Of a DNA stretch of 64,000 nt, positions 34,371 to 43,628 are shown in pieces. Made by a program: the position numbers and the translations under genes. Within the stretch, counting starts at the first letter, position 1. Every line of letters begins with the position of its first letter. The notes beneath the pieces were generated by a model that was given only the letters and a program-made list of their open reading frames with translations, did no database searches and was not told where the DNA came from. This DNA is from JALYNX01 sp963746905 (GTDB taxonomy: Bacteria > Actinomycetota > Acidimicrobiia > Spongiisociales > ZC4RG35): positions 1 through 64,000 of the forward strand of contig CAVVCY010000001.1 in assembly GCA_963746905.1 (NCBI GenBank). The letters are read 5' to 3'.

Positions 34371-35847
34371 TCAGTCGTCGTCGTCCTGCCAGATCCCGAC
34401 GCGCAAGATCACGAACTCGGCGGGTCGGATCGGGGCGATGCCGATCATGACGATCAACCGGCCGTTGTCGATGTCGTCCTGGGTCATGGTGTCGGGACCA
34501 CAACGGACGAAGTAGGCGTCCTGAGGCCGGTTTCCGGGAAAGGCACCCTGGGCAAAAACTCCAAAGAGGAAGTTGTCGACCTGGCGCCGCACCCGGGCCC
34601 ACAGTGTCTCCTTGGTCGGCTCGAACACCGCCCACTGCAGACCCTGGCTGATCGACTCCTCGATGAACAGCGCCATCCTGCGCACGGACACGTACTTCCA
34701 CTCGGGGTTCTCGGTCCCTGCTCGGGTCCGTGCTCCCCAGACGACGGTGCCCCGGCCGGGGAGGATACGAATGCAGTTCACTCCGAGCGGGCTGAGCTGT
34801 TCGATGTCGGTCTTGGTCAGCGGAATCGATGGGTTTGCTCCGGGGAGGGTTGCATCCCCACCGGCAGGTGACCGCCAAACGCCCTGGTTGAGGTCGAGGC
34901 GGGCCAGCATCCCGGCCACCGCTCCGGACGGAGCAAAGTCCCGCACCCGTCCCCCTCGCATCGGGTCGGCACGGCTGAGTCGGGGGAAGTAGAGGGCGGC
35001 GTCCCGGGTCTCGAAGAATTTATTGGCGTCGAGCAGCTGCGTCATTGACGGTGCGCCAGGTGGATGGCGGGTCCAAGACCACCATCGCCCTTCGCTCACC
35101 GGCATAGGCGATCGCAGCGGTGAGCACTTTCCGGGGCACGCTGGCGACAGTCGAGAAGGGAGGGAGGACGATCAGGTTCACCAGATCGGATCGATCCAGG
35201 GCATAGATACCCCGACTCGACTCCCGCATCCCTGCCCCGACGTAGGCGGGGATCCCGAATCGGCCGTCGTTGCCTCCGCTGGCCGTGACCGTGATCGGGA
35301 GCCGGGGCGGCAGAGCGCTGGGGAGCGGCGACCGGGCCCGGATCAGGGCCGACCCTTCGAGCACCCGGTCGACACGGCGCGGGCTCCCCGCCGCCAACGA
35401 ACAACCGTTGAAGGTCTCGACCACGCCGGTTCCCTGATCGGTCACCTTGAGGTCGAAACGGTTGCGGGGTAAGGGGTCGATCGTCGCCTCCAACTTCGAG
35501 CTCCAGGCCCCAGGGCTGGACGCCTCGAGGACGAATCGCGAGCCGCCCCGTCCGAAAGTCAACGTGGCGACATCGTCGGGTGTATGCAGATGGGCTCGAA
35601 CCACAACCACGCGGCGTCCGCCCTGCTCAAAGAAGTCGCGGATCGAATGGCCCAGGTCGCTCTTCAACCACAACCCGCCAAAAACGCGCTCGAAGTCGGG
35701 GAAGGAGGTGATCAGGGTCGGGGTGTCGATCGGACCCCGAGCGGCACGGCCCACGAAAGCGGTAGTCCCGGTGTCCACCCCGACTATCGCCTGGGGCGGC
35801 GTCACCTCTTCGATGTAGACCCCGGGCGTCCTGTAGCGGATCGTCAT
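34371..35847 (-). CDS. Contractile tail sheath protein (CIS/phage), frameshifted
   Basis: Two frames make one sheath subunit of about 490 residues. The N-terminal frame (35847-35020) starts YRTPGVYIEEVTPPQAIVGV and DTGTTAFVGRAARGP, the sheath signature, and contains VVVVRAH and LDPPSTW. The C-terminal frame (from about 35045 to 34371) contains ETRDAALYFPRL, GRGTVVWGARTRAG, FIEESISQGLQWAVFEPT and RPAEFVILRVG, the conserved sheath core. The frames differ by one base near 35040, where an ATG overlaps the first frame's stop region by 26 nt. Sheath proteins drive contraction of phage tails, R-type pyocins, T6SS and extracellular CIS. No tube or baseplate gene is adjacent. Confidence 0.9.
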
Positions 35848-35876
35848 CGCCGAAGACGCTATCGGGCTGTGCCAGG

Positions 35877-36707
35877 ATGCGGGTCATGACGATCTCTCTT
35901 GGCACCTTCGGCTTCTGGCGGGCACTGCGCAACACAACTCCTGAGATGGCCCGGGAGGCGGAAAGTCTCGGCTTCGGTGCCATCTGGGCGGGGGCTTCCC
36001 CCAGCGGCGACCTGGTTGACGTAGAAGCCTTGCTCGACGCGACCGACCGGATCCCGGTGGTGACCGGAATCGTGAACGTGTGGCGGGAACCCGCCGACGT
36101 GGTCGCCGCCTCCTATCACCGGATTGACGGGCGCTATCCCGATCGATTCATGTTGGGAGTGGGAATCGGGCACCCTGAGGCCATTGCCGAGTTCCAGTCA
36201 CCGATGGCGAAGATCGATGACTATCTGACCCTTCTCGACCAGGCGGGGGTGCCCCGGGATCGCTTGCTGCTCGCCGCTCTCGGCCCGCGGGCGCTTCGGG
36301 TCGCCGCCGAGCGCACTGCGGGGGCTCACCCCTATCTGACGACCCCGGATCACACCAGCTACGCCCGGGAGGTGATGGGCTCTGGTCCGTTGCTCGCGCC
36401 GGAGCACAAGGTCACTCTTGACACCGACCCCGAAGAGGCTCGGGCTACCGGGCGCAAGGTGATTGCCTACTACCTGGACCGGATCAACTACCGCAACAAC
36501 CTGATGCGCAGCGGTTGGACGGCAGAAGACCTGGCGGACGGTGGCAGTGACGCACTGCTCGACGCCCTCGTGCTCCACGGGACGCCCCAACAGGTGGAGG
36601 TCGGGCTTCGGGCGCATGTCGAGGCCGGAGCCGACCACGTCGGAGTCCAGGTGCTGGGCGAGGATCCGATGCCCTCCTTCCGTCGCCTATCAGAATTTCT
36701 CTTCTGA
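35877..36707 (+). CDS. LLM-class F420-dependent oxidoreductase
   Basis: A 276-residue luciferase-like TIM-barrel enzyme. Motifs: SLGFGAIWAGASPSGD, TGIVNVWREPADVVAASYH and DRFMLGVGIGHPEAI, then AALGPRALRVAAERTAGAHPY. Such proteins use the deazaflavin F420 in actinobacteria. It is divergent from the sheath gene with only 29 bp between the two starts, so the promoters are tightly packed. An ATG at 35886 is an alternative start. Confidence 0.88.
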   Translation: MRVMTISLGTFGFWRALRNTTPEMAREAESLGFGAIWAGASPSGDLVDVEALLDATDRIPVVTGIVNVWREPADVVAASYHRIDGRYPDRFMLGVGIGHPEAIAEFQSPMAKIDDYLTLLDQAGVPRDRLLLAALGPRALRVAAERTAGAHPYLTTPDHTSYAREVMGSGPLLAPEHKVTLDTDPEEARATGRKVIAYYLDRINYRNNLMRSGWTAEDLADGGSDALLDALVLHGTPQQVEVGLRAHVEAGADHVGVQVLGEDPMPSFRRLSEFLF

Positions 36708-36903
36708 AGATCAGCAGCATTCTCTCAGTTCAAGCTGAGACCCCACGACAGACGTCAGATGCGATAGGTTTCAGGCGGGGTACTTGGGCGGTTGGCGCTA
36801 TTGAGAGGGTGCGATGCAGAACACGACTCACGCCAAGAGCCGATCCCGATGGTCACGGAGCGGGCATCGCCCGCCGAGCACGCCACAAGGCGCGGGCTCC
36901 TAG

Positions 36904-38013
36904 ATGTCAAAGAACATCGTCGTCTGCCTGGATGGGACCGGAAATCAGGTAAAGGCGACTGCCAACAGCAATGTCCTTCACTTGTTCAGCATGCTCGACC
37001 TCGGGGATCCAGCCAGTCAGGTCGCCTATTACGACCCGGGCGTTGGGACCATGGGGGCACGTGGCGCCTGGTCGACCTGGGGTCGCAAGTTCACCCGGCT
37101 GCTCGGCCTCGCCTTCGGCGCGGGAATCAAGGACAACCTCGAAGAGGCGCTGACCTTTCTCATTGAGAGCTACGAGCCCGGTGATCATGTTTACGTCTTC
37201 GGATTCAGCCGGGGGGCGTTCACCGCCCGAGGCCTGGTGGGGATGACCTACCGGTCAGGTGTGATGCGAGGCGGGACCGAGAACCTGGTGCCGTACGTTG
37301 TCGCCGCCTACACCAAAGGCAAGGCATTCACCAACGACGATTGGGACAAGCTCGACCGCTTTGCCGACACCTTCTCGGTGGTAACCGACAAGAGCCTGGC
37401 AATGCCAGTCCACTTTCTCGGGCTCTGGGACTCGGTGAAAGCGCTCGGCATTCTCCGCCCTGACCCGAAGTGGCCCTACACCCGCCAACTGCCCAACGCC
37501 CGTCACATCTTCCACGCGGTGTCGATCGACGAGCGCCGCCGGGCCTATCGGGAGTACTTGATCAAGCCCTCAAAGGCACTTGTGAGCAAGGAGACCTGGT
37601 TCGCCGGAGTCCACTCCGACATCGGTGGCGGGTTCAAGGATGATCCCGAGCTTTCGAGGATCACCCTGAAGTGGATGGCCGATCGCGCCCTCGATCACGG
37701 GCTCCTCCTGGCACCTGGCGCCTATGCCAAGCAATGCACGGTGAGCGCCAGTGACGCCACCGGGCGCCTGCACCGCGCCGGCTGGATCTGGGGTCTCATG
37801 ACTTTCCGCCAGCGGCCAATGGTTGCCGAGACACCGCTGGTCCACGCCAGTGTGAGAGCACGGATGCAAGGTGACGCCGGCTACCAGATTCCCCGCAATC
37901 CAGACGAGGTCATCTGGGACGATGCCGACTGGCTCTCACCCCATCCCGATGTCCCGCTCCACCATGCTGCCGCGGGTGATCCGTCGGCAAACGTCATCGA
38001 GAACCCGTCGTGA
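36904..38013 (+). CDS. DUF2235 lipase-like hydrolase
   Basis: A 369-residue alpha/beta hydrolase of the DUF2235 family, which includes the T6SS phospholipase effectors of the Tle1 group. N-terminal NIVVCLDGTGNQVKATANSN is the family hallmark; the nucleophile is Ser102 in VFGFSRGAFTARGL; the acid is probably Asp in LGLWDSVKALG and the His in WFAGVHSDIGGGF. There is no signal peptide. It is the first gene of a three-gene operon and its stop overlaps the GTG start of the CHAT gene by 4 nt (GTGA). The operon arrangement, not similarity, suggests a role in a defence or cell-death system. Confidence 0.9.
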   Translation: MSKNIVVCLDGTGNQVKATANSNVLHLFSMLDLGDPASQVAYYDPGVGTMGARGAWSTWGRKFTRLLGLAFGAGIKDNLEEALTFLIESYEPGDHVYVFGFSRGAFTARGLVGMTYRSGVMRGGTENLVPYVVAAYTKGKAFTNDDWDKLDRFADTFSVVTDKSLAMPVHFLGLWDSVKALGILRPDPKWPYTRQLPNARHIFHAVSIDERRRAYREYLIKPSKALVSKETWFAGVHSDIGGGFKDDPELSRITLKWMADRALDHGLLLAPGAYAKQCTVSASDATGRLHRAGWIWGLMTFRQRPMVAETPLVHASVRARMQGDAGYQIPRNPDEVIWDDADWLSPHPDVPLHHAAAGDPSANVIENPS

Positions 38014-40772
38014 GCGTGGCTGTCCGGAACCCCATCGACGAGGTCCGTGAGTACCTCGACGGTTGGGGATCCGACCTCGACGACCAACGTCTCATCCTGG
38101 CTCTGGTGGCGGCGGGCGTTCTCGAAGCCGACCCCTGGATGGTCCAGGCTCCCGACATATGGGGGTCACTGCGGAGCTCGCTCGAGAGTGCATGGACAGC
38201 TGCTGGCTGGGTCCGCCCGGATGAGATGCTGATGCGGATCACAGCGGAAGCTGCGGCCGCGGCCGTCGACGGCTTGCCCAAGTATCGGCTCCTGATCGGC
38301 ACCGGCCCCGGTCTTCAGACCAGCCTCTACAACTGGGTTCAAGCCCTGAACCAGCATCCCTACGTCGAAGCGAAGGTGGCGTGCGAGTCCCTCGAACGAG
38401 AGCCGATCTGGCATTGGCCGCTGCGTTTCGGGTTCCTCCCCGACAACGAGTCGGCCGCTCTTCGCGAGGGCTTCACCAACAATCGGGCCTGGCCCGAGCT
38501 TCAGACCGTGGTAGACGCCTCCGACGGATGCGACCTACTGGTGCTGCCCATGTCGCTCTCCTCGGCCGAATCTTTGGACCGAGCCGATACCGGCGACTGT
38601 GCCTTGGCGGTCGTGCTCGGTTCCATCGATGTCCACTCCGAGGATGTGGCCCGGATAGCCGATCTCGTCGCCCTCCAACTCGAAACCTGGGGCTGTCATC
38701 TCGCCAACCAACCCGGAGATGCCAGCGCTTGGCTCAATTGGCTCACCGAGTCGCTCTCACACAACTTCTCAATCGACATCGCCCTCGCCGACGCCGACGG
38801 CGCAGCCGGGACCGCGGGGACCTATACGACCGTCGCCCGGGACTTGATCTGGTCCAGCCGTCTCGAGTCGGTGATCGGCCGCTATGCCCAGCAGTTGAGG
38901 GCCCTCGGAGATCGCGTGGTGGAAGTCCCGGACACGATTCGGGGGGTGTTGCCAGGCGATCCGCCGATCGGCAAGGTGCCGGCAGGCGCGATGGGTGAGT
39001 TTCTGATGGCTGCTCTCAACCAGGAGGCATTCGGCTTCACCGGGGAGACTCATGAGGCGACCGGCTTTGCCCTGCTGGTCAGTGGCATCGGCGACATTCC
39101 CGACCCCGGTCCCATGGCCGACGGAATGGGGGCCGGGGGAGAAGAAGAGGGTGGCGCCGAGGTCCGCATCATCAACGGTGTGGTCAAGAAGAATCGGACG
39201 GCGCACCGCCTGGCTCTTCAGGCTGGCGAGGACTACAAGCTCGAGGTCTGGATCGGGGTCGAATCCGCTGAGTCGATCACGGTCGCCGGCGCTCCTGAAT
39301 TCCCGGATGAAGAGCTTCCGTCCGGCCCCAACAAGATCGATGTCGTGTTCACCTGCATCGACAATCAGAAGGAGACGCAACGGACTCACCTGACCCTCCC
39401 CGAGAAGGGCGACTCGAACCGGACCAAATTGAGCCTCCACTTCGCTGATCCAGGGACCGTGTTCGGGCGGCTGGCCCTGATCCACGCCGGCCGGGTGATC
39501 CAGACCGCGGTTCTCCGAGCTGATGTCGTCGATTCTGGCCCCAGCCGGCTCGGGCGCCCCCAGATCGTGGTCGAAGAGGTCATCCGATCCCGGATCACAG
39601 GGGTCAAAGAAGCCGAAACCTTTGATCTCGCGGTTGTGGTCAACCGGGACACCAAGGGACGGAAGACCACGTCTGCGATACGCAAGGACGGGGTCACCAT
39701 TCGATCAGCCGAAGGTCTCCAGGAGGGGATCGACAAGCTCCGAGACGCGTTGACTGCGGTTGCCGACGATCCCGACGCCTTTGCCACCATGACATCGCAA
39801 CAGACCCTGAAATGGCTGCATGCCCTGGCCCACTTCGGATACAAATTGCACGGGACCTTCATCGAGGATCACGACATCGACGCGGGCTACTTCAGCCACG
39901 GCAGGATCCAGGTCGTATCGGCGAGAGCCGACGCCTACCTGCCCGTCGAGTTCTTCTACGACCGCGACCCTCCGACAGTTGTGAAACTGTGCCCCAATTG
40001 GAAGAAGGCTGTCCTGGCCGGGGAGTGCGCGGTGTGTGACGATCTGGAGCCGGGTGACCCGAGGCCCATCTGCCTCAGCGGGTTCTGGGGGGTCAAGTAC
40101 GTGGTCGAACGTCACGTCCATCAGGCGAAGTACGGCGAGATCCCGGGCGACTGGAGGTTGCAGCGAGAGCCGACCTCGGGGCGGAACCAGCTCAAACCAC
40201 TGGAGAGCATCGTTTGGGGGCTCAGCGACAACATCGACGAGAGCGATCGAAGGTCGCTGGGGCGCGCCTTGGGCAAGAGGCAGTTTGCTGCGACCAAAGC
40301 CGCTTCCTGGGCGGACGTCGAGACGAAAGTGGGGAGCATCGACCCGTCCATGGTCTTTCTCCTACCCCACACCGACGACTCCGAGCTCGTCGAAGAGTGG
40401 GAGATCGGCGGGGAGATGGACATGGTCACCCTGATCGGCCAGCGGATGTGTGCCCCGCGGGAGAAGGGCGTGGTCGTCATCCTCCTCGGCTGCGACACGG
40501 CGAAGACGGACATCCCCTACCAGGGCATGGTTCCCGAATTCCGCCGCGCCGGGGCCTCGGTGGTCGTGACCACAATCAACGCCATTCTCGGTCGTCACGC
40601 GGTCCCGGTGGCCAAGGAGCTGTTGAAGATCCTGAAGGCCGGCGCCGGACAAGCCGACCGCTCGATGGGTGACGCGATGCGTGACCTTCGACGGCAAGCC
40701 CTTGCAGATGGCTATCCGATGGTGCTTTCGGTCGTCGCCTTCGGCGACGCCGACTGGGTTCTGACGGCGTGA
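38010..40772 (+). CDS. Large protein with C-terminal CHAT (caspase-like) domain
   Basis: A 920-residue protein. The first ~90 residues are a helical domain that may serve as a death-like or adaptor module, followed by a long region without clear similarity. A cysteine cluster (CPNWKK ... GECAVCDD ... PICLSGFWG, about residues 655-695) could bind zinc. The C-terminus (about 755-920) looks like a CHAT protease: His787 in FLLPHTDDSE and Cys828 in VVILLGCDTAKT, then GASVVVTTINAILGRHAVPV. The start is a GTG overlapping the DUF2235 stop. CHAT proteases cleave specific partners when triggered in prokaryotic immunity. Its target is unknown; the two neighbours are candidates. Confidence 0.85.
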   Translation: MSVAVRNPIDEVREYLDGWGSDLDDQRLILALVAAGVLEADPWMVQAPDIWGSLRSSLESAWTAAGWVRPDEMLMRITAEAAAAAVDGLPKYRLLIGTGPGLQTSLYNWVQALNQHPYVEAKVACESLEREPIWHWPLRFGFLPDNESAALREGFTNNRAWPELQTVVDASDGCDLLVLPMSLSSAESLDRADTGDCALAVVLGSIDVHSEDVARIADLVALQLETWGCHLANQPGDASAWLNWLTESLSHNFSIDIALADADGAAGTAGTYTTVARDLIWSSRLESVIGRYAQQLRALGDRVVEVPDTIRGVLPGDPPIGKVPAGAMGEFLMAALNQEAFGFTGETHEATGFALLVSGIGDIPDPGPMADGMGAGGEEEGGAEVRIINGVVKKNRTAHRLALQAGEDYKLEVWIGVESAESITVAGAPEFPDEELPSGPNKIDVVFTCIDNQKETQRTHLTLPEKGDSNRTKLSLHFADPGTVFGRLALIHAGRVIQTAVLRADVVDSGPSRLGRPQIVVEEVIRSRITGVKEAETFDLAVVVNRDTKGRKTTSAIRKDGVTIRSAEGLQEGIDKLRDALTAVADDPDAFATMTSQQTLKWLHALAHFGYKLHGTFIEDHDIDAGYFSHGRIQVVSARADAYLPVEFFYDRDPPTVVKLCPNWKKAVLAGECAVCDDLEPGDPRPICLSGFWGVKYVVERHVHQAKYGEIPGDWRLQREPTSGRNQLKPLESIVWGLSDNIDESDRRSLGRALGKRQFAATKAASWADVETKVGSIDPSMVFLLPHTDDSELVEEWEIGGEMDMVTLIGQRMCAPREKGVVVILLGCDTAKTDIPYQGMVPEFRRAGASVVVTTINAILGRHAVPVAKELLKILKAGAGQADRSMGDAMRDLRRQALADGYPMVLSVVAFGDADWVLTA

Positions 40773-41860
40773 GCGTCTTCCGCATCGAGATGCTGGGCGC
40801 CGAGGAGGGCGATGCCCTCTGGATCGAATACGGCGACCCGGCGAAGCCCCGCCGCCTTCTGGTAGACGGCGGCGTTTTGGGGACATATCCGGCGCTTCGG
40901 TCGAAGATCGATGGCGTGCCGGGGCGGGCCCGGTTCGAGCTGGCAGTCGTCACCCACATCGACAACGACCACATCGACGCCATGGTCAAACTCCTGGCCA
41001 GCGACTGTGAGTTCGACGTCGGCGACTTCTGGTTCAACGCCTGGGATCAGATCAAGGAAGACCGTCTGGGCGCCAAGCAAGGTGAAATGCTGTCCGATCT
41101 CATCAAGAAGCGGGGCTTCCGACACAACAACAAGGCGAAGGGTGGGCCCATCGGCGTCCCCTCCGATCCCGCCAAGCCGCTCCCAACACACAAGCTGGCC
41201 GGCGGCATGACAGTGACAGTGTTGGGACCGGAGGCCGCTGACCTCCAACGGCTGCGCAAGGAGTGGAAGCGGGTCATCGAGGACGCCGGGCTGGAGTCGG
41301 GCGGCGAATTCACCGGAGCCAAACTCCTCGAGAAGGCTCCCCGCTACGCCAAGGACCGTTTGGGCACCGATCCGCCCAACGTCGAACGGTGGGCCAATCG
41401 GTCGTTCAAAGAAGATGGGAGTGCTCCCAACGCCTCCAGCATCGCCCTCCTCCTCGAATACAAGAAGAGAAAGGTCCTCCTGACCGGTGACTCACGCAGC
41501 GGGTCGTTGACCATTGGAATCGACCGGTTGATGAAGGAGAGACACGTCGAGAAACTGGAGATCGACGCGCTGAAAGTCCCCCACCATGGGAGCAAGAACA
41601 ACGTGAGCAACGACCTTGTCAGTCGCCTGGTGTGTGAGAACTTCCTCGTTTCCAGCAGCGGGCGCAAGTTTCACCATCCCGACGACGACGCCGTGGCCCG
41701 GATGCTCTTCCACAGCAACCACCCGACCCTCCATTTCAACTATCGGTCCAAGGACAACGAGGACTGGGACCGGAAAAACTGGAAGACCAGTCTCGGTTAT
41801 CAGACCGTCTACCCGGAGGGAGCAGGGCCTGGCCTGGTGGTCAACCTCGACCCCGGGTGA
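40769..41860 (+). CDS. Metallo-beta-lactamase-fold hydrolase, ComEC-like
   Basis: A 363-residue MBL-fold protein. The metal motif HxDxDH is complete in VTHIDNDHIDAM (His63, Asp65, Asp67, His68). Farther on are VLLTGDSRSG (metal Asp) and VPHHGSKNN (His272, His273), like the soluble hydrolase part of ComEC. No membrane segments are seen. The GTG start overlaps the CHAT gene stop by 4 nt. In immunity systems such MBL proteins occur next to caspase-like proteases; nuclease or phosphodiesterase activity is likely, but the substrate is unknown. Confidence 0.9.
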   Translation: MSVFRIEMLGAEEGDALWIEYGDPAKPRRLLVDGGVLGTYPALRSKIDGVPGRARFELAVVTHIDNDHIDAMVKLLASDCEFDVGDFWFNAWDQIKEDRLGAKQGEMLSDLIKKRGFRHNNKAKGGPIGVPSDPAKPLPTHKLAGGMTVTVLGPEAADLQRLRKEWKRVIEDAGLESGGEFTGAKLLEKAPRYAKDRLGTDPPNVERWANRSFKEDGSAPNASSIALLLEYKKRKVLLTGDSRSGSLTIGIDRLMKERHVEKLEIDALKVPHHGSKNNVSNDLVSRLVCENFLVSSSGRKFHHPDDDAVARMLFHSNHPTLHFNYRSKDNEDWDRKNWKTSLGYQTVYPEGAGPGLVVNLDPG

Positions 41861-41966
41861 GTTCAAAGCTATCTCTTCCAGACCACGCTGACATCGCGCC
41901 GGCATCGTCGATATCTTTCCGGGCCACAAGGGACCGTCGAAGGCACGTGAGGTCGAAGGGAAAGCC

Positions 41967-42395
41967 ATGGACAACCGTGATGTCGTAGATCTCTACCTGA
42001 AGGCGACCGGCTCCGGGGATCTCGCCACGGTCCGGGAGATGCAGCACCCCGACATCGTGGGTCGATACCCGCAATCAGGCGAGGTGTTCCGCGGACGGGA
42101 CAATTACATGGACATGCAGTCTGCCTACCCCGGACTTCCCCGATCGGAGGCCTCAAACGTGATCAGTGAGGACAACGTCGTCCTCATGCCGACGTTTCTG
42201 CCGTTCGGCCATTCGACAATCACGGTGTTTGGCGGCGACCGATTCGTGGTTGAGGGCGTCGCCACGTATCCCAACGGCGAGGTCTACAACGTGGTCATCA
42301 TCCTGCGGCTGCAAGGGGGCAAGGTGATCGAAGAGACGGCCTACTTCGCAGCGCCCTTCGATGCCCCGGAATGGCGCCGTCAATACACAGACTGA
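41967..42395 (+). CDS. SnoaL-like NTF2-fold protein
   Basis: A 142-residue protein with the cone-shaped NTF2 fold: VVDLYLKATGSGDLATVREM, then HPDIVGRYPQSGEVFRG and VEGVATYPNGEVYNVVIIL. Such proteins are small-molecule isomerases, cyclases or ligand binders; the fold alone does not decide. It lies 106 bp after the MBL gene and shares its strand, but seems a separate unit. Confidence 0.8.
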   Translation: MDNRDVVDLYLKATGSGDLATVREMQHPDIVGRYPQSGEVFRGRDNYMDMQSAYPGLPRSEASNVISEDNVVLMPTFLPFGHSTITVFGGDRFVVEGVATYPNGEVYNVVIILRLQGGKVIEETAYFAAPFDAPEWRRQYTD

Positions 42396-42428
42396 CCAAG
42401 ATTGTGAAGCTTGCGGACATGAGTTCTC

Positions 42429-43595
42429 CTAGGGGGTGCTCGAAATCGCCTTCCGGAATACGGGAAGGCTGCGCTCGATCATCTCCGCGGTGCCGGTGAG
42501 CGAGATCCGGAAATGGCCCGGCGACGCGCAGGTGGTGCCGGGCAGGATCAACACTCCCTGCTTGGCGAGCTGCTCCACGAAGGCGACGTCGTCGGGGTCG
42601 GGGGAGCGGACCCAGAGATAGAAAGTGCCATCAGGAGTCTGCAGTTCGTAGCCGGCGTCCTGAAGCTCTGCAACTAAGAAGTCTCGCTTGCGCTCGAGCT
42701 CGATCAGGTCGATGGAGAGCTTGTCGAGCTGTTCGAGGGAGTACTGCATGATGGCGCTCGGGAACAGCCAACCGCCTGCGATCTGAGCCATGAAGATCGC
42801 TGATCGCACCGGCTCGGGGTCGGGCATCAGTGGCGACAGGGCGAGCCATCCGATGCGTTGTCCCGGGGTGAGCAGGATCTTGCCGTAGCTGTAAGAGACC
42901 AATGTGTGGGGGTAGTACTCGGCAGGGCTGGTGAACTTGGCGTTGCTGAAGACCAGCTTGGAATAGGGCTCATCGGAGAGCAGGTAGATCGGCGCCCCGA
43001 ACCGGATCGAGGCCTCTGTCAGCACCGTGGCCAGTCCCTGGAGGGTTGAGGGCGGATAGATCCGACCCGTGGGGTTGTGTGGGGTGTTGACGATCACCAG
43101 GCGGGTCTTCTCGGTCATCGCATCAGCGATTCGATCCAGGTCGAGGTCGTAGTCGTCGCTCCTCACTGGGACACTGACTGGGGTTGCTCCGACGGCAAGG
43201 ATCATCGACCTGTAGAAGAACCATGGGGGGTCGGAGTAGACGACCTCGTCATCGACGTCGACAAGTGCGCCGAGAGCGGCGGCGATGGCGCCGAACGCTC
43301 CTGGTGTCATGGCGATGTCCTCCGGGTCGAACTGCTGTCCCCGCCATTCGCGCAGATGATTGGCCACGGTGCGACGCGAGTCATCCTCGGAGAACTTGTA
43401 GGCGTAGTGGGCCTTGTCGCGCGGCGTGGTGGAGGAGACCAGGGCGGAGGCGAATCCGTCGATCACCATCTCCTGGGGGTTCCCGAATGCAAGGTCGGCA
43501 GCGTCAGGCTGGCGACGGTTCTCCTCCCATATCGGAAGGAAGGAGAGCAGCGTCTCGTTGGCTGCCGTGATCTGTCGGATCCGCTCGGTCACCAT
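42429..43595 (-). CDS. PLP-dependent aminotransferase, class I/II
   Basis: A 388-residue fold-type I aminotransferase. Key motifs: NTPHNPTGRIYPP (substrate/PLP Asn), LLSDEPYSKLVFSNA (Asp that pairs with the PLP ring N, Tyr) and TLVSYSYGKILLTPGQRIGWL (PLP-binding Lys in SYGK and phosphate Arg). The C-terminal small domain includes TPDGTFYLWVRSP. Substrate specificity is not visible. It has a conventional arrangement and no obvious partner gene. Confidence 0.92.
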   Translation of the reverse strand: MVTERIRQITAANETLLSFLPIWEENRRQPDAADLAFGNPQEMVIDGFASALVSSTTPRDKAHYAYKFSEDDSRRTVANHLREWRGQQFDPEDIAMTPGAFGAIAAALGALVDVDDEVVYSDPPWFFYRSMILAVGATPVSVPVRSDDYDLDLDRIADAMTEKTRLVIVNTPHNPTGRIYPPSTLQGLATVLTEASIRFGAPIYLLSDEPYSKLVFSNAKFTSPAEYYPHTLVSYSYGKILLTPGQRIGWLALSPLMPDPEPVRSAIFMAQIAGGWLFPSAIMQYSLEQLDKLSIDLIELERKRDFLVAELQDAGYELQTPDGTFYLWVRSPDPDDVAFVEQLAKQGVLILPGTTCASPGHFRISLTGTAEMIERSLPVFRKAISSTP

Positions 43596-43628
43596 CGCCG
43601 GCGACGTTAGCGACGCGCAGGTCGCCGG

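Noticed and set aside
36814..36903. 29-residue ORF ending directly at the DUF2235 ATG (TAG then ATG) as a leader peptide
   Set aside because: No ribosome binding site or recognisable leader features; the arginine- and serine-rich composition fits non-coding GC-rich DNA.
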